Shown: one piece after another, positions 44,948 to 56,383 of the stretch
Layout: each line of letters opens with the position of its first letter
How positions within the stretch are numbered: position 1 is the stretch's first letter
Assembly (NCBI RefSeq): GCF_030272615.1
Contig: NC_081410.1
Coordinates: 254,125,533-254,189,532 of the forward strand
DNA length: 64,000 nt
Direction of reading: 5' to 3'
From: Cryptomeria japonica
Lineage: Eukaryota; Streptophyta; Pinopsida; Cupressales; Cupressaceae
Notes under the pieces: generated by a model
The model's input: only the letters and a program-made list of their open reading frames with translations
Told to the model about the DNA's origin: nothing
Databases searched by the model: none
Program-made: the position numbers and the translations under genes

Positions 44948-47900
44948 ATGGACTCGTCCTCTAACAAAAGAGGCAAAGAAATTGATAGATTCCCACCCAC
45001 CATGAAATATCATTATCAAGGACAGGTCTATGTTTCAAAGTTAGATGATCAAGTCAGATGGGTCATGGATATCAAAATCGACCATATAGAAATTGAGGAT
45101 ATCAAGGCTCAATTAGACAAACATAGTGTGGAGGCCCTCCATAGGAGAATCAAGAGATCAGGCCTAGTTAAAGCTACTGCCTTTCCACAGTCATTGCAAG
45201 CACCGAAGTTTATAATGACCGATGCTCCATTTTATAACCCAAAGACTAGAAAGTGCACAGATGCACAAGGAAAAATAGTCATAGACTTGTCTCCTGACAT
45301 GCTCGGGTTGGTTTTTGGCATCCCAACCAGGGAGGAGATATATCTGTTAACCGAAGAAGAGGCCTTAAGGGCATGGAATGACAAAATATCAGCTAGTAAG
45401 AGGCACATGCATACAAAATGGTTGGAAGAATAAAGAAAGACAGGTCTCAAGGCAATAGAGATCCTAAGGGTGGATTACAAAGAGTCCCAAAGAGACTTAA
45501 TCATTATGCTTAGAAGGGCCTTTGGCAAGCCAGATTGCAAGCATTTTCATCCCTGGATGTTCCAATTCATGAGCACTATTTTAATAGGGAAACAATACTT
45601 TGATTTGCCATAGATCCTCTCTGACAATATCTAAAAATAGATGAAAGAAGTTCAACATACCCAAAAGTTATTTTTCACATCATACGTCATTTGGGTAGCT
45701 ACTAGAGCTGGAAAGTTTCCAAGGCTACAAGTAGAAGGTTAATTGGGAGAGGAGAAAGGACAAAAGAAGGTATGGAAGTATTATTCCCAACTCAATCTAG
45801 CCAATGCAAAGGCTCATTTCAATAGAGTTAATGATACCTTTGTTTTCCCAATAATAATCAAATTAGAAGGAGATGCAGGATATCGGATTAGCCCAAAGGC
45901 CATGGCTATCATCTGAGAATGGGAATGTTGGTTCATCCAAAACCCATGCTCCACTTACATCAAGGTTAGAAGATTCACAAAGAACCCAATGTTGCTGCCT
46001 TGATACTGCAATGATAGGATAATTTTGCTAGAGTATGTAAGGCATCTTGTGGGCCTCTAGTCACTTTTGTCATCAAAACACAAGGTAGGTATCGATTTCT
46101 CAGTATCTATTGGGTACTTTGCATGTTCTAAGATACAAGTAGCAAAATTAGCAGAAGAAGAGCTTCAAGATTTGAACTTGAAGGAGTATGATCATGCTAT
46201 GGAGTTTAATGATCCCTATGGGAAACTTAAACAAGCTATGCCTAAGGCATACGAGGGGCACAAGCCTAGCTTGGAGGACTTTTGGGCCAACTTGCAAGAC
46301 AATTTTGAGGTTAGGGAGAAGAGCTATAATAGGTTATTTGTGCCACATGTAAGAGATTTTGGAATTGAGACTAACCTCCCTAAAGACCTTAGGGATGATG
46401 GGGACAAAATTGATCCATTTTATAGGGAATCAAGGATAGATAAAAGTCCCCTCTCCCCAATAAAGTGGTCTGCAAGTGAAGACACAAATATGGAAAAAGT
46501 TTCTCAAGTGGTCATCAATAGGATCAAGCAATGGTTAGGCTAGAGGGTAAGGCCCAATGTCTCAAAGGAAAAACAAAAGGAGTCCACTTCAGGTGTACCT
46601 CAATCAAGGGGCCATAAGGAGTACACTTGGAAGACAAGGTCAGCCTCAAGGCAAAATACATCCACCAATCTAGATGAGGAGGACAAACCTTGAGAAAGTA
46701 TTGAGGACTTAATCAAGAAACTCCAAGAGAAGATGAGGGTGTTTGAATTGTTAAAGAAGGCAACGGACCTGGGAGTGATTTAAGGATTGGGAGCGGTACC
46801 ACTTGCCAAAGTTCTCCCACCAAGGATGGCTATAGGGTAGACTGCAGGAGAGGGTACCCAAGAGCAAGATGAAGATATAGAAATTTTTGAGGATATACCT
46901 ACTCAGCCACCTTCAACAGATGCCACACATGCTCCAAGCACCAACGCCCCTGTACCACCACAAGCTGATATTACTACAGGGTAGCCTGGAGCACAAGGAT
47001 TCAGGTCTACAACTGAAGGAATAAAAGTTAGAAACATTGAGTCAAATTCAGATCAAGAGGAAGAAGATCTTGAAAAGAAACGAATGCTAGGAGACGAGCA
47101 AGAAGGGGATGAGGCAGGAGACCTATTGAATGAAAGACTAGTTCTAACCCCTCAAGATCAAGAGGAACTCCTCAAGGATATAGTAGCCAGGCAAAGGGAA
47201 ACAAAGATAGGTGAGGAAGAGATGACATTTAATGAAGAGGTCAGTGGCAAACTGGGAGAGTTACATAAGCAATAGGCTCTCCAAACCAATCTAGCTCGCC
47301 AAGTTATCTCACCTCAAGATCCTGGGCAAACAGAAACAGAAGTGAGAGATGAAGCAGAGGAGTAGGTAGAGGTCCATGTTACGACTACAGATATAGTGTC
47401 ACATCAAGGTGACAGGGATGAAGATATACCACAATGGTTGGAGTTTACCTTTGGGAAGAAAAAGAGAAAAGAAGAGCTCCCTAAGCTTACTCTACAACAA
47501 GTAATCACCGAGGAGCCACCAAAGGTTAAGAAGCTAAAAATTGTTCATCATCTATCAAAAAATGGTTATGGTGAATTGATTGCAGATGTGGCGGTTCCAT
47601 CCCAAGCTGAGGGACAAGATTCCCCCAAACACCAAATATCCCAGATAAATTTGGGCAAACAAACCAAGTGGGCGGAGCTAGATACTTTGGAGTTAGCCAC
47701 AAGCATCGTCAGAGGGCATGTAGAGAAGGAGCATACTTCCAACATGGAGCTCAAAGAACAACTAGGGCAAAATAATTAGCTGCTAATTGAAATGAGAAAA
47801 CCCCTGGACTCGTGCAGAGCTAATGACCGGCCTTCTACCTCATCGTTGCCAGAGGAAGAAGTAAAAGCATTAATGGAGGTGAGACGGGTGGCCGCTATAG

Positions 47901-48575
47901 TGAAGTCATGGGCCCAAGTAAATGCACCCAAGATAAGATTATTTTTGCAAAATACTGTGGAGATATATCATAAGGCGGTACAGGGAAGTAGAGATTTGGA
48001 TTCCCGTTCCACGTAATGGAATGGAAGTCAAACATTTTCAATAAACAATTCCAAATTTTGAAAAAGATATTGCAGCTAGGGGAAGAGACAATAATGGAGG
48101 AGGACCTTTTAGGGGGTGACAGTTACAAAAATTGTAGTCATATGTGTACATATTGGAGTTGAAGATTGAAATTCTTTAGTAGTATATCAAGGATATGATG
48201 AAGATTTGGGACCCTCTCCTCAGGGAAATTTTGTTGTATGAAATTTTTGTAAAGGATATGCTAGGAACTTTTGGTTTCAGATTAGCTAATACAAGAATAA
48301 TGGAGCAACAACAAGTTTTGGATCAATGGGATGCATATGAGGTGCAACACCTAGGATGCTCGACCCAATTTGATATCACCCTCATGGACAGATATACATA
48401 TCTGATTACTCAATGTCAGGAGGTAGCAGGCACGGTGAAGGAGTTAGAGGAGGGGAGAACACATGCAGATGAAGTTTTGAAGAAATATAAATTTAGTGTT
48501 AAGCATGTAGCTGATCCTCTAGTTCAAGAAGTTGCATGTATAGTTGATAATTATAGAGATTTTACCAAGAAATAA
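44948..48575 (+). pseudogene. Large ORF of unknown function, about 1,200 codons (ORF2)
   Basis: One frame runs from ATG 44948 (MDSSSNKRGKEIDRF) to 48016 with about fifteen stops (mostly TAG, TAA at 45431), then shifts frame near 48010 and ends at 48575. The N-terminal domain holds YHYQGQVYVSKLDDQVRW and IDLSPDMLGLVFGIPTREEI; the middle has FHPWMFQFMSTILIGKQYFD and IDFSVSIGYFACSKIQVAKL; an acidic linker (SNSDQEEEDLEKKR near 47040) and a charged helical C-terminal part follow. Frame retention over 3 kb despite the stops indicates a formerly coding sequence. No protease, RT, integrase or transposase motif is visible. Confidence 0.6.
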
Positions 48576-49499
48576 GGAATAAATGCATAATTGCCAAAGA
48601 TGGCAATGCTTTTTCATAAATCCTTAATCTTGTATTTTCAGCTGCAGCTCCTACTCAAGTTCCAATTTTGAGAGAAATTCTGCATGACTATGAAAACATG
48701 GCTCACCCAGAAGGGTCTTCATAGTGCTCATGAAACCCCCATTTCATAGTTGTTAAGTAGAGTGTCAAGGCAAAAACTTGCAAGTTAACTGCGACTCCTA
48801 GTTTCAGTTCTTAATTTAGGGTAGGGTTATTTCCTAGATAATAAAGCAAAGAACTATAAATTGAGAAGTTGGATTCAGTTGTAACGGTACCAAATTGATG
48901 ATTTGTGGCCCACTTAGAGATTTTTAGAATATTTTGTAGACTGTTAAGAAGTTTGAGTTATTTTTGCTATACATTCATTGAGATTAATATGAGAAGCAGC
49001 TTGTAGATTGCCTGATCTACATCTATATTCTACTAAACTGTTTTGTGTAATCTTGTAACATCTATTATTTGGAGTTAGCAACATGGTTTAATCTTTTTGT
49101 CTATCACTTTATGAATCATATTGCACATGTTAGTAGTGTATGAGAATTATTGTGATAGGCCATATTGTTGATGATTTTATTTCCACAAACTTGTGAAATT
49201 GATGATTTTGCAGGTTTTCTGGAGGTCAATTGTTGAATGCTACCTAGGATAATATTTGATAATTTCTTGGATTGCAAGGAACTACCTTAGTAGTTCATTA
49301 AGTTGTTATTATATTGGTTTTTATTTTTATTTTCTTGTTCCCCTTTATGCTTCACATTTTATTTCCCAGAGAATCTTAAACCATAAAAACACAAAAAAGA
49401 AAGGAAGTGCAGTTATCCACAACCAATGAGATTTAGTTTCAACCAGTAGGCCTCTTAATAGGTACAACCACATCAACCATTAGGCTACCCATCACCATT
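48576..49499 (+). other. Non-coding stretch with a TATA-like site; possible 3' end of the ORF2 unit
   Basis: ACTATAAATTGAGAAG at about 48849 resembles a TATA box and CTTGTAACATC near 49054 a downstream element, so an LTR may be hidden here. I cannot find a matching partner in the window. A purine tract (AAAAAAGAAAGGAAG near 49392) could be a polypurine tract. Confidence 0.3.
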
Positions 49500-49831
49500 G
49501 TGACCCAACTATAGAGACCTTGGGGTAGTGAGTTTTCCCAAATTCATTTCTTTCCAGGAGAGGTGGTGAGTGTTCACATTGGCTACCTGACTATTGGCGG
49601 GTGTGTCAAAAATAGTCATCAACACCATCACCAATTTTCTAAAATAGAAGACCTATTAAGGAATGCTCTGCCAACTGAGGTCGTCCAAAGGAAGAAGAAA
49701 TGAGAACTACTCAAAAGGTTAGATAAAGAGAGAATGATAGAGGATGAAAACTACATGGGGCTTTTGAAAGAGGAGTTCCAATCTGACATTGATAGAATGA
49801 TTATTCCCCTCCAGCATGCTGATGAAATAAT
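49500..49831 (+). pseudogene. Short coding remnant cut by a copia LTR
   Basis: From about 49640 a frame reads SKIEDLLRNALPTEVVQRKK, one TGA, then ELLKRLDKERMIEDENY and a helical run ending at HADEII, where the TGTTGG tip of an LTR begins at 49832. The helical, charged composition resembles the C-terminal parts of ORF1 and ORF2. It may be the far end of ORF1 displaced by insertion of the ORF2 unit; that is a guess. Confidence 0.3.
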
Positions 49832-50750
49832 TGTTGGTATTTTGGTATGGTTTTGTCATTGATGTCAACACCTACTGGAACACTAGCACTTTGGAGATCC
49901 AGCAACATTCACCAACAAGCAAGTAACTATTGCACAGTTATTGGTATATGGTTCACCGGCAGGATATAATGATCACCAACACTTGGAATGATATGGAAGA
50001 CACTTGGTAATATCAAAGACATCATGTGGACACTTTGTTTTGAAGAATTAATCATTGGTATATTCATATTTGCATATTTGCTTTTACCGGCAAATAGGTC
50101 TAGGGTTACCTAGGGTTACACCAATAGGTTTATCTTTTCCAGATCAACATGGCACGCTATGGAGATGATTTATTATTATTGTAAATGCATTAAGTTGACA
50201 TGTTCAATTAGTTATTGCATCGGATATTATATTGTTTGTAAATTTTTTTTATTAAAATATCTTGTAGAGCCAACCTACTAAAATTGGTCTTAGGTTATGG
50301 TATAAATGTAAGATCTTATTTGTAAGATCGAATGTGGAATGCAATAAAGATTTGTGAGAAGGTATATGTGAGATTAAGTAGAGGTATACATGAAGACATC
50401 ATTTGAAGGTGAAGCTAGGTTTTTGTAGAAGCATATCAACATTACACCGGTACTGAATCCAACATATGAAGATGCTATTTTGTGCAGTACATTCTTATTG
50501 GATTTAACCATCCAACTGTAGTCAGTGTGACTCCCATTTTGTGTTTGAGCAGTGAGCTCTAGGCTGTTGGCCTTTCTGCATGTGCAGACCCCATTTATGT
50601 ATGCTTACTATCTGTAGTAGTATCATCTAATTGTGGGTAAGGTTTCCCATCGTGGTTTCTCCCCTTACAAGGTTTCCACGTACAAATATTGGTGTTATGT
50701 GTTGTGGATGACTTTATGTTTATGTTTCATGCATTAATCTTTACCAGTAT
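49832..50750 (+). repeat. Copia LTR in plus orientation, 3'-truncated
   Basis: Starts TGTTGGTATTTTGG and follows the reversed LTR at 55341-56371 through TTCACCGGCA, CAACACTTGGAATGA, GATCAACATGGCA and TTATTATTATTGTAAATGCA to TGCATTAATCTTTACCAGTA. It lacks the final ~115 bp of the LTR and joins an inverted LTR tip at 50751. Confidence 0.8.
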
Positions 50751-50791
50751 ATCAATGAAAAAACCATATCAACATATCCAAAATATCAACA
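50751..50791 (-). repeat. 41-bp tip of a minus-strand copia LTR
   Basis: On the minus strand it reads TGTTGATATTTTGG and continues GATATGTTGATATGG, the first bases of the LTR, directly after the polypurine tract of the gag-pol element. It is all that remains of that element's 3' LTR. Confidence 0.8.
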
Positions 50792-50792
50792 A

Positions 50793-51122
50793 TCTCCCCC
50801 TTTGGCATTGATGGCAACACAAGATGGAAAAACCATGAAAGTGCCAAAACAGAAATGCCAAAAACCAAAAACCAACAATCTCCCAAAGAGATCATTAACC
50901 AAAAATCAAAATACATAATTTCTCTCCCCAAAATGTTTTTCAAATGTTTTTCCATAATATCTCTCCCCCTTTGACATAAAATGCCAAAGCAATACAAAAC
51001 CAAATACAAAATACCAATTAACCAATTTATCCAACTACTCCCCCTGAGAATTAGCTCTCCTCATCAAATCCGGAATAAAATTTCTTTGTTAATTCTGCTA
51101 GTTGATGACAAACATCAACTAT
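50793..51122 (-). other. 3' untranslated region and polypurine tracts of the copia element
   Basis: AAAGGGGGAGA (plus TCTCCCCCTTT at 50793) is next to the LTR tip. Two further blocks (CTCCCCCTTTGACAT at about 50964, CTCCCCCTGAG at about 51039) repeat the motif. No open frame is supported. Confidence 0.65.
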
Positions 51123-51660
51123 CTAAGTCTCTACTGGTGGGGGTAGGAATCCAAGATGCTCTCTGAGATATTCAAAAGTCTCCTTAGGCAAAGGCTTTGT
51201 AAAAATATCTGCAATCTTCTCTTTAGTATTCACATAAACCAATTTCACTTCTTTTGCTTCAACATTCTCTTTTAGAAAATTTAATTTGATAGAAACATGT
51301 TTATTCTTAGAGTGAAATACCAGGTTCTTTGATATATCAATTGCTACCATATTATCATAGTAAATAGTTATAGGTTCCTTGCATTTTACCTTTATGTCCT
51401 TCAACATTTGTTTGATCCATAATACCTGTGTACAATTAGTTGTTGCTGCAACATATTCTAATTCTACTGTTGATAGTGATGTACAACTCTGTTTCTTTCT
51501 CAACCATGAAATTAGTCTACTACCAAGAAAAAATGCTTCGCTAGTGGTTCTTTTTTTGTCATCTACATCTCCTGCCCAATTAGCATCTGTGTATGCACAT
51601 AAATAAAAAATTTCATCTCTAGGATACCATAAACCAAGATTTGTAGTGCCTTGTAGGTAC
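51123..51660 (-). pseudogene. pol: RNase H of copia element
   Basis: Contains AYTDANWAGDVDDKKRTTSE with the first catalytic aspartate near 51585, SLSTVELEYVAA with the glutamate, and DIFTKPLP near the end, then GFLPPP and a stop at 51123. From 51503 it is open for 126 codons. A TAG near 51660 separates it from the RT connection. This domain would degrade the RNA template during reverse transcription; its core residues look intact. Confidence 0.85.
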
Positions 51661-51689
51661 TAGAAAATCCTTTTCACTGCTGATTCATG

Positions 51690-52590
51690 ATTTTATTTAG
51701 GACTACTTTGAAATCTTGAAACAATACATACTGCATTCATAATATCAGGTCTTGTTTGTGTCAAATATAGTAAACCTCCTATCATAAACTTGTATCTAGT
51801 CGGATTAACAGGTTTTGATTCATCCTTCAAAGATAGTTTATCAATTGTAGTCATAGGTGTACTTACCGGTTTAGAGTTTTCCATGCCAAATTTCTTTAGT
51901 AATTCCTTCAAGTACTTAGATTGACATAGGAAAATACCTTTATCAGCCTATGAAATCTGCAATCCTAAAAAGAATTTTATCTCTCCAATCATAGACATTT
52001 CAAATTCTTGCTGCATTTTCTTAGAAAAGTCTTTACACAACCCATCTTCTGCTCCAAAGATTATATCATCAACAAAAACTTCAATAACCAAGATGTCATC
52101 ATTAGTCACTTTGTAGTATAGATTGTTGTCAGTATTACCTTTAGTGTATCCAAGCTTCAAAAGATATTTGTCCAATCTAGCATACCAAGCTCTAGGAGCT
52201 TGTTTTAATCCATATAACGCTTTCCTTAACCTGCAAACCATGTCTTTGTTATCTATCAAAGAAAATCCATTAGGTTGTTCAATATAAACTTCTTCTTCAA
52301 GATCTCTATTCAGAAATGCACATTTAACATCCATTTGATATACTTTATAGCTCTTGTGTGCTGCAAAAGCCAATAAAAGTTTGACTACCTCAATTCTAGC
52401 TACCAATTCAAAGGTTTCATTGTAATCAATTCCTTCTTTCTATGAATATCCCTTACACACTAATCTTTCTTTGTTTCTGATTACTTTACCATCTTCATTA
52501 AGTATATTTATGAAAAACCCATTTAGTTGCAATTACATTTTTGTCTTTAGGCTGGGGAACTAATGACCAAGTGTTATTCCTTTCAATTTA
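51690..52590 (-). pseudogene. pol: Reverse transcriptase of copia element
   Basis: A frameshift near 52510 moves the reading to the frame used from here on. Motifs: ARIEVVKLLLAFAA, YQMDVKCAFLN (catalytic aspartate about 52331), LKQAPRAWYARLD, FVDDIIFG (aspartates about 52070) and FFLGLQIS, then SKPVSTPM and GLLYLTQTRPDI. Stops are at about 52440 (TAG), 51948 (TAG) and 51693 (TAA). The catalytic aspartates are all present, unlike in the Tat element. Confidence 0.88.
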
Positions 52591-53990
52591 TTCCAATTCA
52601 TCTTCCATAGCTTTAATCCAATATTTATCTTCACATGCCTCATTAATTGATATAGGTTCAATTTGAGAAATAAGACATACCTCTTCATTTGCCAATCTTC
52701 CTCTAGTCATAACTCCTTGAAATTTGTTTCCAATTATCTGATCTTCAGAGTGATTCAATCTTACATACCTGGGTGTTTTTACTTGTTGTTCTTCAGTGAC
52801 TGTTGAATCTCCAGATGATGCCAGTGTAAATGTATCAACATTCTGCACCGGTGTATTCATAGTAGGTTCATTTGTGATTATCTCTATTTCTGGTTTAGAG
52901 TCCATGTACCTTGAATTTCCTCTAAATTGTTCATCAATCTTCACATTTGTACTCCCAACAATTTTCTGCAATCTCTTGTTAAAACATCTATATGCCTTGC
53001 TCTTAGATGAATAACTAAGAAATATTCCTTCATCACTTCTAGGATCAAATTTTCTAATATACTCATCTCTTTTAATATAGCATTTACTTCCAAATATTTT
53101 GAAATATTTAAGAGTATGAGTATTACCAAACCATAATTCATGAGGGGTCTTATTGGTTTCACCTCTGATGTGAACTTGGTTGAATGTATAAACTGTTGTA
53201 GTGACCACTTCTCTCCAGTATATATGAGGTAGATTTTCTTTTGATATCATACTTCTGGCTACATCCAAGATAGTTCTGTTTTTCCTTTCAACAACTCCAT
53301 TCTGCTAGGGTGTCTGGGGTGCTGATAACTATCTTCTTATCCCATTCACTTCACAAAATGTATTAAATTCCTTAGATGTGAACTCACCTCCTTGATCTGA
53401 TCTCAAACATTTGATTTTATTATCAGTTTCATTCTCTACCATTACCTTGAATAGTTTGAATTTCCGAAATGCTTCAGATTTCTCCCTAAGAAAAGTAACC
53501 CAACACATTCTAGAATAGTCATCAATGATTAGCATAAAATACCTATCTCCTTGTATACTTCTATTTCTTGCTGGACCACATAAATCAGTGTGCATTAAAT
53601 CAAAAACATTGTTAGATTTCTCTAGAATACTTTTGAAAGATGCTCTAGCTTGCTTTCCAAATTGACATTCCTTACATACCAGATTGTGAGGTTTAACAAT
53701 CTTAGGTAAATCTCTTACCGCCTTAGTAGTATTGATTTTCACAATGTAATCAAAATTTACATGACAAAGTCTCTTATGCCATAACCAACTTTCATCAATA
53801 TGTGCAATCAAACATACTTTCTCATTGTTGTTCAAATGAAAGATATTACCTGTAGTCTAATTACCGGTTGCAATTTCCAAACCAGTTCTATTTAAGATTT
53901 TGCATTTACCATTCTTGAATTGTAAATGAAATCCTTTCTCAACTAATTGACCAACACTCAAAAGATTTTGCTTCAAACCTTCAAAATAGT
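52588..53990 (-). pseudogene. pol: Integrase of copia element
   Basis: The GAG-pre-integrase zinc region reads WLWHKRLCHVNFD and CKECQFGKQ (53780-53650). The core has D in LMHTDLCGP (53586), D in RSDQGGEF (53397) and E in VVERKN (53289), 35 residues between the last two. TAA at 53330 and another stop near 53307 lie between them. The C-terminal part includes KTPHELWFG, GSKCYIKRD, FDPRSDEGIFLSYS and a linker to the RT. The catalytic triad is intact apart from the stops. Confidence 0.88.
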
Positions 53991-55283
53991 AAACATTATC
54001 AGTATTATGCTTACCATCAAAAGATATAGTTCATTTTCCTTTGATCATACAAGCTTTATCATCTCCAAATCTCACTAGACCTCCATTGTAATCCTGAAAG
54101 GTTAAGAATTTACTCTTATCACCAGTCATGTGATGTGAACATCCTGAATCAATAATCCATTCATCCTTATCTTCAACTTTAGTTGCCAGGGCCTGCTCTA
54201 CTAGTTGAACAGTAGGTGTCAGTTGATCTTCTATTATAGCAACAAAAGCCCATCCATTGTCTGTCAATTCCTCATCAGAATCATCAGTAACTCCTTCATC
54301 AACATAATAACAAGATTTGTCTCTATTCTTCTTGAGTTTGTATCTTTGATAATCAGGGTTAGGCTTATATGTTCTTTTAGCTTCTTCTCTTAATCTTGCA
54401 TGTCTATCAGGACATCTAGAAGCCATATGACCAATCTTATTATAGTTAAAACATTTAAAGGGTGCTTTACCTTCATACTTACTTCCAACTGGACCTTTAG
54501 GCATTTTTCTTGCAAATAGTGCTTCAAGCTCTTCCAGTTCTTCATTCTCCTTCCTAACATCTTCAAGTTCTTTTGCATAGAAGACTTTCCAATCAAATTT
54601 TTTAGATGATGATGAAGATGCTACAGATGATGATGATGCTTTGAAAGCTAGATCTGTCTTAATAGTAGCAATAGGACCAAATTCCTCAAGCTCAAAAGCT
54701 GAAAGTTTTCCAACCAAGGTGTCTCTAGATACTGATGCATTAGGCATTGTTCTTAATTCATTTATAGTAGTAAATTTCATTTTATATGCCAGTGTCAGTG
54801 CTCTTAAAACTTTAGAAACAATCTCATCTTCACTTAAGGTTCCTCCACAACATTGTATACCCAAAACAGTTTCATTTACTCTTTCCATAAAAGCAGAAAT
54901 TCTTTCATTTTCTTCCATTTTCAGATTTTCATACTTGACCCGGAAGCATTCAAGTTTTGCAATTTTGACTGTGGAATCTCCTTCATGCAATGTTTCCAAT
55001 TTGTCCCAAATATCTTTAGCAGTAGATCTATCTGATAATCCCATGACTTGCTGATCTGACAATGCGCTCAAAAGTGCTTCTCTTGCTTTGCAATCATTTT
55101 CCTCATCTTTAGGCAAGTTAGGTGGATTAGGTTGACCTTGAGTAGGAGAAAATAACCATTCTTTGTACCATCCCATATGTCCTTTTGAATGCAATTCAAA
55201 TGTGTCTCCATCCTGATCTTACATATGACATAGTTGGTTCCATCAAGTTTCGTACTGTCCTTCCTGAAATAGTTAGAAGACAT
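53991..55283 (-). pseudogene. gag: Gag and protease of copia element
   Basis: Starts at ATG 55283 (MSSNYFRKDSTKLDGTNY), shifts frame near 55200, and runs open from 55194 to 54031 (387 codons). The copia gag core shows AREALLSALSDQQVMGLSD, AKDIWDKLETLHEGDS and KLECFRVKYENLKMEENE. The knuckle is CFNYNKIGHMASRC (54453-54412), with its second cysteine changed to tyrosine at 54442-54444. The protease motif WIIDSGCSHHMTGD has its aspartate at 54148-54150 and is intact. A TGA just after 54031 ends the frame before the integrase. Confidence 0.85.
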
Positions 55284-55325
55284 TGGATCTCCTCAAGATG
55301 TTAAACTTCTGCAAAAAGAGGACTA

Positions 55326-55340
55326 GGCTCTAATACCAAT
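55326..55340 (-). other. Primer-binding site of copia element
   Basis: ATTGGTATTAGAGCC on the minus strand directly follows the LTR; it pairs with initiator tRNA-Met with one mismatch. Confidence 0.85.
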
Positions 55341-56371
55341 TGTTAGGTCCTAGAGACAACTAAGAGGGGGGGTGAATCAGTTGTCCAATAAATTCAACCA
55401 AAATTAACTTAACCAAAACTTAATGCTTAATGTCGATAAACCAAACTTTATGTCGGTAGACAGTTTTATTAGTTAATTACAGTATTGGTAAAGATTAATG
55501 CACGAAATATAAAGACAATAACATTCACAACACATAACACAAATATTTGTACATGGAAAACCTGTAAGGGGAAAAACCACAGTGGGAAACCTTACCCACA
55601 ATCAAATGATACTACTGCATATAGTATGTGTGTAAAATATGGAGTCTGGACATGCAGAAAGGCCAGCTGCCTAGAGCTCACTGCTCAATCACAAAATGAG
55701 AGTCACACTGACTAAAATTGGATGGTTAAATCCAATGATAATGTACTACATAAAATAGCATCTTCATATGCTAGATTCAGTACCAGTTTAGTTCCGATTG
55801 CCTTCACAAAAACCTTCCTTCAATCTTCAAATGATGTCTGTGTGTATAACTTTGCTTATTTTCGCATGTACCCTATTACAATCCTTTCCAATTGCATATC
55901 AATCTCACAAATGAGATCTTACATTTATACCATAACCTAAGACCAATTGAATAGGTCATCTCACTAATAGATATTACAATAAAATCAATTACAAATAAAT
56001 CATAATGCGATGCATCATGTCGGCTCAATGCATTTACAATAATAATAAATTATCTCCATAACATGCCATGTTGATCTGGAATAGATATGCCTCTCGGTGC
56101 ATAACCTAGACCTATTTTCTAGTAACAACAAATATGCAAACCCGAATAGACCAATAACCAAATCGCCAAAACCAAGTGATTGAATAATGTCTTCGACATA
56201 ACTAAGTAGTCTCCAAGTCATTCCAAGTGTTGGTGAACAATATAACCTGTTGGCAAACCAAATACCGGTGACTATGCATAAGTCACTGACTTGCCGGTGA
56301 ACAAAACCAAAAGTGTTGACAAATGTTGACATCAATGACAAAACCATATCAACATATCCAAAATACCAACA
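55341..56371 (-). repeat. Copia LTR with a primer site on one side and a polypurine tract on the other (1031 bp)
   Basis: Plus-strand ends are TGTTAGGTCC (55341) and ATACCAACA (56371). It is the 5' LTR of the gag-pol element to its left. But directly to its right is ATCCCCCTTTGGCATTGATG, the reversed polypurine context of a 3' LTR, so it also serves as the 3' end of the gag-only element. Confidence 0.85.
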
Positions 56372-56383
56372 ATCCCCCTTTGG

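Larger units (their letters stand above)
50751..56371 (-). mobile_element. Ty1/copia gag-pol element with rearranged 3' LTR
   Basis: Minus-strand order is 5' LTR (56371-55341), tRNA-Met primer-binding site (55340-55326), gag with CCHC knuckle, protease, integrase, reverse transcriptase and RNase H (55283-51123), 3' untranslated region and polypurine tract (50803-50793), then only 41 bp of 3' LTR. Integrase before reverse transcriptase is the copia order. About nine stops and two frameshifts inactivate it, fewer than in the Tat element. Confidence 0.9.
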
